Shown piece after piece: positions 1 through 5,720 of a stretch of 11,590 bases of DNA. Under the pieces are notes generated by a model. The model was not told the DNA's origin. It searched no databases and saw only the letters and a list, made by a program, of their open reading frames with translations. Each line of letters opens with the position of its first letter. The first letter of the stretch is position 1. The DNA is from CABMGU01 sp964508495 (lineage in GTDB: Archaea > Nanobdellota > Nanobdellia > Woesearchaeales > ARS49). A program made the position numbers and the translations under genes. Location of the stretch: NCBI GenBank assembly GCA_964508495.1, contig CAZDUA010000035.1, forward strand, positions 1 through 11,590. The letters run 5' to 3'.

Positions 1-110
1 AATCCGCCCAGGGCTATTTCGTGGGGTTGAAACGCAGTGTAAACCCCACTTGACTGCTTTTGTTCAAACTTTTCGCAAAAGTTTGGTTCTGAATCCGCCC
101 AGGGCTATTT
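1..110. repeat. 19-nt direct repeat pair enclosing two hairpins
   Basis: The same 19 nt (aatccgcccagggctattt) occur at 1-19 and 92-110, a period of 91 nt. Between them lie two hairpins: an 8-bp stem at 21-28/42-49 (GTGGGGTT with AACCCCAC) and a 9-bp stem at 65-73/77-85 (CAAACTTTT with AAAAGTTTG, 3-nt loop). The repeat itself contains the near-palindrome GCCCAGGGC, and the second copy runs into a T tract at 107-114. The window starts inside the first copy, so an array may continue to the left. Function is unknown: a dispersed repeat family, a terminator cluster or a structured RNA are all possible. Confidence 0.6.
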
Positions 111-173
111 TTTTCTTTAAGTTCTGATTCTGTAGAAATTAGTTATTAGGCAGATTCAAAAATAATGTAAGAA

Positions 174-899
174 TTATTCGTCCGCTTCGTCTTCTTTGCA
201 GTATCCGCCTTGTGATGTTATGCCTTCGTGGTATATTGTTGCGTTTGCTGGCGTGTATTCTGTTGTTGTGTTTGTTGGTATTCTGATTGTTTGGTTGTTT
301 ATTTCGAATTCTACGCTTCCGTCATTGTACCATTCTGTTGGCGTGATTCTGAAGTTTTCGTTGAAAGCATTGAAAATTTCTGCTCTGCCATTGTCTGCTA
401 CTAATTTGCATATCTTTTTCTCTCCCGATTCAAGGCAGATGCTTGTTCGCAATAACGTTGGCACGCACCTTTCGAATGTGTCGCATTGTATGTGCGCGCA
501 GCATGAGTCTTTGCTTATGCACTTCTTTTGTTCTGCGCACCAGAGTTTATCTTTTGTGCACTGGCACTCGCCTTCTTTGAATTCTTCTCCGTAAGTGCAG
601 TCTTCTGGCGTGATGCATTCTCCATCTTCGCAGGCTCCAGAATCGCAATCGTTATTCGTGCAGCATGATGTTTCTGATATGCAGTCTCCGTTGCACAGTT
701 TGCCTTCATCGCACCTGCAGTTTCCGTTTGAGCAGGTTTGTCCTGCTGGACAGTTTACTTCTGCGCATGGGTCAATTGTTTCAGGTGCAGGTGTTGCTTC
801 AACTATCGGCATATACTCAGAAGTTGGCGTTGACCTTAATTCTGGTTCGCATGCTACTAGTAAAATTAGAAATAAAATTAAAAGATATTTGCCCACCAT
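174..899 (-). CDS. Cysteine-rich secreted lipoprotein
   Basis: A 241-residue protein of unknown function, predicted to be anchored outside the cell. Residues 5-16 are a hydrophobic signal sequence ending in a lipobox (LLVAC, lipid-acceptor Cys17), followed by a Pro/Thr-rich spacer. Residues 45-165 hold about 23 cysteines and include a duplicated module: C61-x-C63 ... C69 ... C73-IS-x2-S-C79-C80-x4-C85 and C112-x-C114 ... C121 ... C127-IS-x2-S-C133-C134-x4-C139. This pattern suggests disulfide-knotted mini-domains, reminiscent of EGF-like or dickkopf-like folds, though I cannot assign a family. The region after 165 is Asn/Thr-rich with several N-x-T/S sites and looks like a beta domain. It has its own TATA box, so it need not depend on the uS15 gene upstream. 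No partner or substrate can be inferred. Confidence 0.85.
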   Translation of the reverse strand: MVGKYLLILFLILLVACEPELRSTPTSEYMPIVEATPAPETIDPCAEVNCPAGQTCSNGNCRCDEGKLCNGDCISETSCCTNNDCDSGACEDGECITPEDCTYGEEFKEGECQCTKDKLWCAEQKKCISKDSCCAHIQCDTFERCVPTLLRTSICLESGEKKICKLVADNGRAEIFNAFNENFRITPTEWYNDGSVEFEINNQTIRIPTNTTTEYTPANATIYHEGITSQGGYCKEDEADE

Positions 900-922
900 A
901 TGACACTACTGCGCAGTCGTGG

Positions 923-930
923 TTTAAAAA
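923..930 (-). promoter_or_regulatory. TATA box for the cysteine-rich lipoprotein gene
   Basis: TTTTTAAA on the minus strand, centred 27 nt upstream of the ATG at 899, in the 39-nt gap after the uS15 stop codon. This predicts a leaderless or nearly leaderless mRNA. Confidence 0.65.
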
Positions 931-938
931 TCTTACTG

Positions 939-1394
939 TTAATCCGTGTATATCTTAACCGCGCTCGGGTCGTATTTCCAGTCTGGAGCTAGCTTGCCGA
1001 TGTCTTTGTAATACTTGACTAGTCTTTTGATCTTGCTCTCTGTTAGCTGTAGTCCGCGTAATGCTGTCATGTCTTGCTTGTTTACTCCAATGTGTTTTCT
1101 TATTATGACTGATCTTCGCATTAGTGACATCATGTCCTCTGGTAGTTCTGGGACTTGTTTCTTTTCTATAAGGATTTCTTGTATTCTTTTTTCTGTTAGT
1201 AGTTTGACGCTTGGTATTCCATAGCTGTCTCTAAGTATCATTCCTATTTCACTTGATGTTTTCCCTTCTTTTGCGAATTTGCCAATCAGTAATTCTATTT
1301 CTTTTGGCTTGTATATTATCCAGGTTGGCTTTGTTGGGTTTAGTGGTTTGTTTGAGCCGGAGTTTCCTCGGCCTCTTGAGTGCATTTTTGCCAT
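939..1394 (-). CDS. rps15: 30S ribosomal protein uS15 (archaeal S15P)
   Basis: A 151-residue small-subunit protein that binds the central domain of 16S rRNA at the h20-h21-h22 three-way junction early in 30S assembly. The length matches archaeal/eukaryotic uS15 (S13e of older naming), which carries an N-terminal extension absent from bacterial S15. Visible family features are the basic N-terminus (MAKMHSRGRGNSGS), the PTWIIYKPKEIELLIGKFAKEG region, and the core helices from about residue 85, with LMRRSVIIRKHI and the closing LAPDWKYDPSAVKIYTD. The ATG at 1394 is the natural start. It has a GGAG ribosome-binding site 9 nt upstream and, unlike its neighbours, a long leader. The leader can form a three-way junction next to the binding site, which suggests autoregulation (inference). 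Confidence 0.97.
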   Translation of the reverse strand: MAKMHSRGRGNSGSNKPLNPTKPTWIIYKPKEIELLIGKFAKEGKTSSEIGMILRDSYGIPSVKLLTEKRIQEILIEKKQVPELPEDMMSLMRRSVIIRKHIGVNKQDMTALRGLQLTESKIKRLVKYYKDIGKLAPDWKYDPSAVKIYTD

Positions 1395-1464
1395 GTTTTA
1401 TTTCTCCGTTCAAGAACTATCTTTCGCCAGTACAGAGAAGCCGTAACCGCTCTGCCCCTTGAAC
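1395..1464 (-). promoter_or_regulatory. Structured uS15 mRNA leader, candidate three-way junction
   Basis: The predicted transcript starts at 1464 (TATA centre 26.5 nt upstream). Read on the minus strand it can fold as follows. P1 is GUUCAAG (1464-1458) with CUUGAAC (1414-1408), 7 perfect bp. P2 is CAGAG (1454-1450) with CUCUG (1437-1433). P3 is ACUGGC-GAAA-GAUAGU (1431-1416), a GNRA tetraloop hairpin containing one G-U and one G-A pair. The strand closing P1 is followed directly by GGAG (1407-1404), 9 nt before the ATG. The architecture resembles the rRNA site bound by uS15 and the bacterial rpsO leaders that imitate it. Autoregulation is inferred; the pairings are seen. Confidence 0.6.
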
Positions 1465-1486
1465 AAATGTGATTTCAAGAAGGGAG

Positions 1487-1494
1487 TTTATAAA
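1487..1494 (-). promoter_or_regulatory. TATA box of the uS15 transcript
   Basis: The palindromic box TTTATAAA lies about 93 nt upstream of the uS15 ATG. It predicts initiation at about 1464, the first base of the P1 stem. No TATA-like box sits 26 nt from the ATG itself, so uS15 is one of the few genes here with a real 5' leader. Confidence 0.65.
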
Positions 1495-1500
1495 TTTATC

Positions 1501-1582
1501 GACGAACGAGGGCGATATCACGGAGTGAAAAGCCCATCATGAGGAGTGTTTTCGAGCGAAGCGAGAGTAAAAGCAGAATAAG
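1501..1582. other. Gene-free segment with short repeats, function unknown
   Basis: It lies between the uS15 promoter and the terminator of the winged-helix gene. It contains GGGC/GCCC complementary blocks (1510-1513 and 1532-1535), GGAGTG twice (1522-1527 and 1543-1548), and the mirror-symmetric GAGCGAAGCGAG (1554-1565), which includes the hairpin-prone GCGAAGC. The base composition is richer in G+C than the surrounding spacers. No ORF or recognisable RNA family is evident; a dispersed intergenic repeat is the most likely explanation. Confidence 0.3.
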
Positions 1583-1595
1583 AAAATTAAAAAAA
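1583..1595 (-). terminator. Oligo-T terminator of the winged-helix gene
   Basis: Immediately after the stop codon at 1596 the minus strand reads TTTTTTTAATTTT, a typical archaeal U-tract termination signal. Confidence 0.6.
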
Positions 1596-1877
1596 TTAAA
1601 GTAGTCCGCGTATATCATCAATGCGTGATGCTACGTCGCTTCCTTTCTTCGTTAAGGTTAAAAGTTTTAATCTGCCTTGCTTGTCAAAGTTTACAAGTCC
1701 TTCTGTTTCCATTTCCTGTAATATCTTTACAACGTGCGAGTATGTGCAGTCTATTACTTTTGCTAGCGAGCTGGCGTACACCTCGTTCTTTGCATTTCTC
1801 AATTCTACCAACATCATTGCTGGCTTTTCTCTGAAGAATGTTTTGAATATTTCTTTGTTTTTATTCAAACGACCCAC
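1596..1877 (-). CDS. Small winged-helix DNA-binding regulator
   Basis: A 93-residue single-domain protein of the MarR/ArsR-like winged-helix type. Helix 2, turn and recognition helix are visible in SSLAKVIDCTYSHVVKILQ (about residues 36-54). EMETEGLVNFDKQGRLKLLTLT (about 55-76) is the wing, and a short C-terminal helix (KKGSDVASRIDDIRGLL) could dimerise. No effector-binding domain or metal-binding Cys cluster is present. The start is uncertain: the first possible codon is GTG at 1877, but GGGGTG at 1880-1875 could serve as a ribosome-binding site for the in-frame TTG at 1868 (product starting LNKNKEIF). The gene is divergent from the helicase at 2037, with palindromes between them, so it may repress itself, the helicase, or both (inference). 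Confidence 0.85.
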   Translation of the reverse strand: MGRLNKNKEIFKTFFREKPAMMLVELRNAKNEVYASSLAKVIDCTYSHVVKILQEMETEGLVNFDKQGRLKLLTLTKKGSDVASRIDDIRGLL

Positions 1878-1910
1878 CCCGGATTCTTATGAAACCATTA
1901 TAATGGAATA

Positions 1911-1920
1911 TATATTTAAA
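1911..1920 (-). promoter_or_regulatory. TATA box for the winged-helix gene
   Basis: TTTAAATATA on the minus strand, predicting initiation near 1888 and a leader of about 11 nt. A second TATA-like core, ATTATAAT at 1897-1904, lies closer to the gene and is an alternative. Confidence 0.5.
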
Positions 1921-1930
1921 TGTTTCGAAG

Positions 1931-1966
1931 CGATGATTTTATCGACGACAAAATGATTAATCATCG
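1931..1966. promoter_or_regulatory. Candidate operator palindromes between regulator and helicase
   Basis: Two abutting palindromes: TTTTATCG-A-CGACAAAA (1937-1953, one mismatch between arms) and the perfect 12-mer ATGATTAATCAT (1953-1964). An outer inverted repeat, CGATGATT (1931-1938) with AATCATCG (1959-1966), surrounds them. They lie just upstream of the TATA box of the winged-helix gene and about 45 nt upstream of the helicase TATA box. Such symmetry suits a dimeric winged-helix repressor. Binding is inferred. Confidence 0.45.
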
Positions 1967-2006
1967 TGCATAAAAAGTGTTTTGTTTATAATCCTTTTCG
2001 ATAAGC

Positions 2007-2014
2007 ATATAAAC
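2007..2014 (+). promoter_or_regulatory. TATA box for the helicase gene
   Basis: ATATAAAC, centred 26.5 nt before the ATG at 2037. It predicts a leaderless mRNA and favours ATG 2037 over the adjoining TTG at 2034. Confidence 0.65.
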
Positions 2015-2036
2015 GGGTTTCATTCGGAATAAATTG

Positions 2037-3866
2037 ATGTTATTTTCTCATGATGTTGTAAGGCCCAGTCAAAAAGAGCTGATTGAGACTATTGCTAAAG
2101 CTTTGAAAGAGAAAAAACACGTTCTTGCTCATGCTCCGACGGGTCTTGGGAAGACTGCTGCTGTTTTGTGCCCGGCTGTTGAACTGGCGTTAGAGCGTGA
2201 TTTGACTGTTTTCTTTCTTACATCAAGGCACACTCAGCATAAGATAGTTTTAGAAACTGCTAAAAAAATCATGGATAAGAACAAGATTAATTTTGCTGTT
2301 GCTAGTTTGATTGGAAAAAAGTGGATGTGCGCTCAGGAGAATGTTGATAACATGCCTTCTGGTGATTTTGCAGAATATTGCAAGTCTTTGGTGGAGGGCA
2401 ATCAGTGTGAGTTCTACACTAACGCAAGGGGCAAGAATAATTTTGTTGCAAAGAAGGTTTTGTCAGAGTTGAAAGCAGATGCTCCTCTTCCTACAGAGGC
2501 AGTTATGCTGCGTTGCATTAAGGATAAGGTTTGTCCGTATGAAATGTCGCTAATGCTTGCTGAAGAATCTAAAGTTATTGTTGCTGATTATTATTATCTT
2601 TTCCACCCGCACATTCGGGAAATGCTTTTCGCCAAAATAAAAAAGAAATTAGAGCAGGCAATCATTATTGTTGATGAAGGCCATAATTTGCCATCAAGGT
2701 GCCGTGACCTTTTAACATTCCGTTTGTCTAATAAGGCTATGAAGTTGGCGATTCAGGAGGCGAAAAAGCATAATCTTGATGTTGTTCCGACTTTGGTTGA
2801 AATTCAGGAAGTTCTTATCAAGTTGAGTGATAAGATTACTGATGAGCGTTTGGTTAAGCGTGAGAGTTTTGTTGAGCCGTTGAAGAAGTTCAAGCCTTAT
2901 GATGAGATTATTGCAGAATTAGAGCTGGCTGCTGAGATGGTGAGGACTGCGCAAAAGGTCTCCCATATTGGCGGTGTTGCCAAATTTTTAGAGGAATGGC
3001 AGCATTCTGATGAGGGTTTTGCGAGGATTATTAACAGAAAAGACATGCTTGTTACTTTAAGCACGCGTTGTCTTGACCCTGCCATTCTTACTAAAGAAGT
3101 TTTTGGTAATTGTTATGCGTCTGTTGTAATGTCTGGCACTTTGAGTCCTACTAACATGTATGCTGATGTTCTTGGCCTGCAGTCTGCTGTAAGTAAGTCT
3201 TTCCCCAGTCCGTTTCCTGAGAGTAATAGGTTGACAATGATTGTTCCTAAGACTACTACTAAGTTTACCTTGAGAAGCGAGCGCCAGTATAATGAAATAG
3301 CGAAGGTTTGTGCTGATATTGCGAATAAAGTTCCTGGTTGTGCTATGATTTTCTTTCCTAGTTATGGCGTTAGGGATTCTGTCGCACGATTTTTTGCAGA
3401 ATTATATGATAAGCGTATTTTTTATGAAGTTCCTGGTATGAATAAGGAGGACAAGCAGGGCGTGTTGGACAAGTTTTCTGCGTGTGCAAAGTCTGGCGCA
3501 GTTCTTCTTGGCGTTGCTGCGGGTAGTTTTGGCGAGGGCATTGATTTGCCTGGCGTCATCAAAGGTGTTATTGTTGTTGGTTTGCCATTGGACAAGCCGG
3601 ATTTGGAAACTACTGAGCTTATCTCATATTATGACAAAAAGTTCGGCAAGGGCTGGGAATATGGTTACATTTTGCCTGCGATGACGCGTTGCATTCAAAA
3701 CGCGGGCAGGTGCATCAGGTCTGAGAAAGACAGAGGTGTTCTTGCTTTTGTTGACGAACGTTATGCTTGGCCCAGGTACAAGAATTGTTTCCCTCCTGAG
3801 TGGAATATGAATGTTACGGTTGATTATGAGGAAGAGATAGCGCGTTTCTTTGGCAGATTGGCATAA
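2037..3866 (+). CDS. XPD/Rad3-family Fe-S DNA helicase
   Basis: A 609-residue ATP-dependent superfamily 2 helicase of the XPD/Rad3/DinG group, which unwinds DNA 5' to 3'. Motifs, in approximate residues: Walker A APTGLGKT (33-40); four Fe-S cluster cysteines near 98, 115, 124 and 166, the last in CPYE; DEGH box (213-216, in IIIVDEGHNLP); SGTLSP motif III (about 366); GSFGEGIDLPG (about 496-506); and motif VI QNAGRCIRSEKDRG (about 553-566). The four cysteines and CPYE favour XPD over cluster-less relatives. Archaeal XPD is implicated in DNA repair, but its role in vivo is unsettled. The length is typical and no motif is missing. A TTG immediately upstream would add one Met; the ATG is preferred because of the TATA spacing. 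The divergent winged-helix gene may regulate it. Confidence 0.95.
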   Translation: MLFSHDVVRPSQKELIETIAKALKEKKHVLAHAPTGLGKTAAVLCPAVELALERDLTVFFLTSRHTQHKIVLETAKKIMDKNKINFAVASLIGKKWMCAQENVDNMPSGDFAEYCKSLVEGNQCEFYTNARGKNNFVAKKVLSELKADAPLPTEAVMLRCIKDKVCPYEMSLMLAEESKVIVADYYYLFHPHIREMLFAKIKKKLEQAIIIVDEGHNLPSRCRDLLTFRLSNKAMKLAIQEAKKHNLDVVPTLVEIQEVLIKLSDKITDERLVKRESFVEPLKKFKPYDEIIAELELAAEMVRTAQKVSHIGGVAKFLEEWQHSDEGFARIINRKDMLVTLSTRCLDPAILTKEVFGNCYASVVMSGTLSPTNMYADVLGLQSAVSKSFPSPFPESNRLTMIVPKTTTKFTLRSERQYNEIAKVCADIANKVPGCAMIFFPSYGVRDSVARFFAELYDKRIFYEVPGMNKEDKQGVLDKFSACAKSGAVLLGVAAGSFGEGIDLPGVIKGVIVVGLPLDKPDLETTELISYYDKKFGKGWEYGYILPAMTRCIQNAGRCIRSEKDRGVLAFVDERYAWPRYKNCFPPEWNMNVTVDYEEEIARFFGRLA

Positions 3867-3871
3867 CAAAC

Positions 3872-3879
3872 TTTATATA
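3872..3879 (+). promoter_or_regulatory. TATA box for the acidic zinc-binding protein gene
   Basis: TTTATATA, centred 26.5 nt before the ATG at 3902 and only 5 nt after the helicase stop codon. It gives the small gene its own leaderless transcript. Confidence 0.7.
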
Positions 3880-3901
3880 CCTCTTTTCTTGTTGTTCGTT
3901 T

Positions 3902-4282
3902 ATGGCTAAAAAGAAGGGAAGTATTTTTGAGAAAGACAAGAAGCCGGAGCTTGTTGGCGAGCCTGAAGAGTTTCTAGAGGGTGAAGAGCAGTCTGGCAGT
4001 CATGAGGATGCTGAGATTAAGATTCATATTGGTGATAAGGAAGCTGATGTTTATACTGAGGCGGGAAGGGAAGAGTTGACTGTTGATGGTGACGAGATTG
4101 CTCCTTGGGAAGAGGGCTTTATTGAGGGCGCTGAGGGTTCTGAAAGCGCTCATTGTGAGAATTGCGATAAGACTTTAGGTGACAGGGAAGAAAGCGTTAT
4201 TGAGCGTGAAGTTAAGGGAAAGATTCTATTGTTCTGTTCTGAGAAGTGCGCCCTGGCTGGCGCGGTAAAGAAGAAGGAATAG
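3902..4282 (+). CDS. Small acidic protein with C-terminal Cys4 zinc site
   Basis: A 126-residue soluble protein I cannot assign to a characterised family. A lysine-rich N-terminus (MAKKKGSIFEKDKK) is followed by a strongly acidic, Gly/Glu-rich region (about 15-82) with a short beta-like stretch (EIKIHIGDKEADVYTEAG) and an aromatic APWEEGFIEGAEG motif at 67-79. The C-terminus carries C85-x2-C88-x23-C112-x3-C116, a treble-clef pattern like the TRASH/MYM-type zinc domains often linked to metal or DNA sensing. It ends in KKKE. No signal or membrane segment is present. It follows the helicase closely but has its own TATA box. T tracts at 4308-4312 and 4321-4325, inside the convergent gene, could terminate it. 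Being conserved and functional is inferred from the intact zinc site and promoter. Confidence 0.85.
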   Translation: MAKKKGSIFEKDKKPELVGEPEEFLEGEEQSGSHEDAEIKIHIGDKEADVYTEAGREELTVDGDEIAPWEEGFIEGAEGSESAHCENCDKTLGDREESVIEREVKGKILLFCSEKCALAGAVKKKE

Positions 4283-4290
4283 TTCTAGAT

Positions 4291-5223
4291 TCAACTTAAT
4301 GTTTCTGTTTTTATTGTTGATTTTTCTCTGATTTCTTTTACGTCTTCTGTTATTTCAAGCAGTTCTGCTGTTAGTTTGAGGCGTTTTTCTGCTAGTACGT
4401 TGTATCTTTTGATTATGAAGTCGTTGTCTTTTATTTCTGTGACTTGGAATTCTTGCGGTATCGAGAATCCTTTGCTTAGTTCTATAGTTTTGTTGAATAC
4501 CTTGTTGAGTTCTGGCTGGTAGTTGATTTGCATTCTGCTCTTGTTTGGCAGGGTTATTGTTGCCGTTCCGAATGGCGCGCTTATTGTTTGATTTTCTTTT
4601 GGTATAAAGTAAAACATTACGTCTTCTTCTGCTATTTTTACTATTGCGCTTTCCCATTGTGTGTTTGGAAGCGTGTACTTCTCTCCTTCTTTTACGTGAA
4701 TTTCTGCTATTACTGTGTCGTTTGTGAAGTTCAGGACTTTGTATTTGAATTCTATTTCTCTGCTGGCCGCTATGTCTCCTGCTATTGGTTTCTTACCGAA
4801 CATGCTTTCATATGCTTTTATTGGGAATGCTTGTTTTTTGTTGATTGAAGCGTATCTTTCCATTATTTGTGTTTTGTTGATCGTAAGTGAGACTTCTTTT
4901 TCGCTTGGCTCTATTGTTGTTTCTCTGTGTTCTCCTAATTTAATGCCGATTAGCGCTTCATCAAATCCTTTTATTTTTCCGCTTTGTCCTAGTATGAAAG
5001 TGTGTGGTCCTTTTACGTAATTGCTCAGTCCATATTCTTGTGCGAGTGTTGCGTTATTTGTATCTACGACCGTGCCATTTTCTAATGTCAGAATGAAGTT
5101 TATGCTTACTAGGTCTCCTTTTTGTGCGCCTGCTTCAACAGTGACATTTGTTACATTTTGTTGTACTTGTGGCGCTGCGCAGGCTGCCAGTATTACTAAA
5201 AATAAGATTGCAAGTTTTTTCAT
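4291..5223 (-). CDS. FKBP-type peptidyl-prolyl isomerase lipoprotein
   Basis: A 310-residue lipoprotein predicted to catalyse cis-trans isomerisation of X-Pro bonds, or act as a chaperone, on proteins outside the membrane. Residues 1-15 are a signal peptide with lipobox LAAC (Cys15). The FKBP core is recognisable in KGDLVSINFILTLENGTVVDT (about 35-55) and FILGQSGKIKGFDEALIGIKLGE (76-98). The long segment after 110 fits the insert-in-flap domain of archaeal long FKBPs (SlyD-like), and the C-terminal 100 residues look like further beta-rich and charged helical sequence. The usual post-flap AYG motif is replaced by EKE (about 108-110), so the flap and activity may differ. It is the last gene of an operon and overlaps the aEF1B stop codon by 4 nt (ATGA), suggesting translational coupling. 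It is convergent with the acidic zinc protein, 8 nt apart. Confidence 0.88.
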   Translation of the reverse strand: MKKLAILFLVILAACAAPQVQQNVTNVTVEAGAQKGDLVSINFILTLENGTVVDTNNATLAQEYGLSNYVKGPHTFILGQSGKIKGFDEALIGIKLGEHRETTIEPSEKEVSLTINKTQIMERYASINKKQAFPIKAYESMFGKKPIAGDIAASREIEFKYKVLNFTNDTVIAEIHVKEGEKYTLPNTQWESAIVKIAEEDVMFYFIPKENQTISAPFGTATITLPNKSRMQINYQPELNKVFNKTIELSKGFSIPQEFQVTEIKDNDFIIKRYNVLAEKRLKLTAELLEITEDVKEIREKSTIKTETLS

Positions 5224-5510
5224 CCTATTGCTCTCCTCACGTCTGTTGTTTCCACTGATTCTACTCCGTCTATGTGTTTTATTTGTTCTTCGAGCTTGTC
5301 AGTGCCGCCTATGTTTTCGTCCATTACAAATAGCATTTTGAGCGATTTCAACCCGAAGCCGATTGGCTCTATTTGTTTTCTTATTTCGCCATCTTTGTGT
5401 TTTTGGTCTACAAAGTCCCGTATGTGTTTGCTTGCGTGAGTGTAAATTTTATCCAAATCTGTTTCTGGCGCTGATGGCATTATCTTTAGCGTTACTACTA
5501 TGCTGGCCAT
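5220..5510 (-). CDS. Elongation factor 1-beta (aEF1B), archaeal
   Basis: A 96-residue archaeal EF-1 beta, the guanine nucleotide exchange factor that recycles aEF1A-GDP to the GTP form during translation elongation. The whole protein is one ferredoxin-like domain, homologous to the C-terminal exchange domain of eukaryotic eEF1B. Diagnostic stretches are the opening MASIVVTLKIMPSAPETDLD, IEPIGFGLKSLKMLFVMDE at about 48-66, and the closing KIxGVESVETTDVRRAIG-like sequence. It is a few residues longer than typical (about 88-90). The start is 3 nt after the stop codon of the zinc-ribbon gene, a pairing common in archaea, and its stop overlaps the next start (ATGA). Confidence 0.95.
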   Translation of the reverse strand: MASIVVTLKIMPSAPETDLDKIYTHASKHIRDFVDQKHKDGEIRKQIEPIGFGLKSLKMLFVMDENIGGTDKLEEQIKHIDGVESVETTDVRRAIG

Positions 5511-5513
5511 CTT

Positions 5514-5663
5514 TTAGTTTGGTCCTGTGAACCCGCACATTGGGCAAGAATACCTTGCGGCTATCTTTCTTTGGTGTGGTGTTCGTATTATTTCGTACTT
5601 CAGGCATTTTGGACAATTAAAGCGTACTGCGCCTTTTGCTACTGGTTGTTTTAGTTCTGTCAT
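5514..5663 (-). CDS. 49-aa archaeal zinc-ribbon protein
   Basis: A 49-residue protein starting MTELKQPVAKGAVRFNCPKC. It holds two CPxC knuckles, C17-x2-C20 and C40-x2-C43 (CPKC and CPMCG), forming one zinc ribbon with a basic linker (TPHQRKIAARYS). Its size, the closing FTGPN and its position directly upstream of aEF1B match the short archaeal zinc-ribbon proteins of the COG2888/DUF1610 type, described as putative RNA-binding or translation-related; that role is not proven here. The stop lies 3 nt before the aEF1B ATG, so the two are surely co-transcribed. The ATG at 5663 sits 27 nt from a TATA box centre, which implies a leaderless mRNA. It falls below usual ORF length limits and is easily missed. 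Confidence 0.92.
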   Translation of the reverse strand: MTELKQPVAKGAVRFNCPKCLKYEIIRTPHQRKIAARYSCPMCGFTGPN

Positions 5664-5686
5664 GCTTATTGGCTGTAAAGGAGGGG

Positions 5687-5694
5687 TTTAAAAA
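5687..5694 (-). promoter_or_regulatory. TATA box of the zinc ribbon-aEF1B-FKBP operon
   Basis: TTTTTAAA on the minus strand, centred 27 nt before the ATG at 5663. The plus-strand reading TTTAAAAA could equally drive a rightward RNA from about 5717, just before the structured segment at 5721. Confidence 0.65.
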
Positions 5695-5720
5695 TGTTAT
5701 GATTGTTACGTCGAGACTTT

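Noticed and set aside
1..110. CRISPR array
   Set aside because: Only two 19-nt repeats, with a 72-nt interval that is itself made of hairpins, and no cas genes.
196..594. Plus-strand ORF opposite the cysteine-rich lipoprotein
   Set aside because: It is the antisense shadow of a gene with a lipobox, cysteine modules and its own TATA box; its own sequence shows no domain.
1408..1464. tRNA gene, because of the 7-bp closing stem and a D-arm-like GCAGAGCGGTTACGGC stretch
   Set aside because: At 57 nt it is too short, it has no T-arm consensus or plausible anticodon arm, and it sits immediately before a ribosome-binding site. A mRNA leader fits better.
1408..1470. H/ACA guide RNA read on the plus strand (lower stem followed by ACA)
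   Set aside because: The 3' side of the would-be pocket is only 3 nt and there is no K-turn; the geometry does not work.
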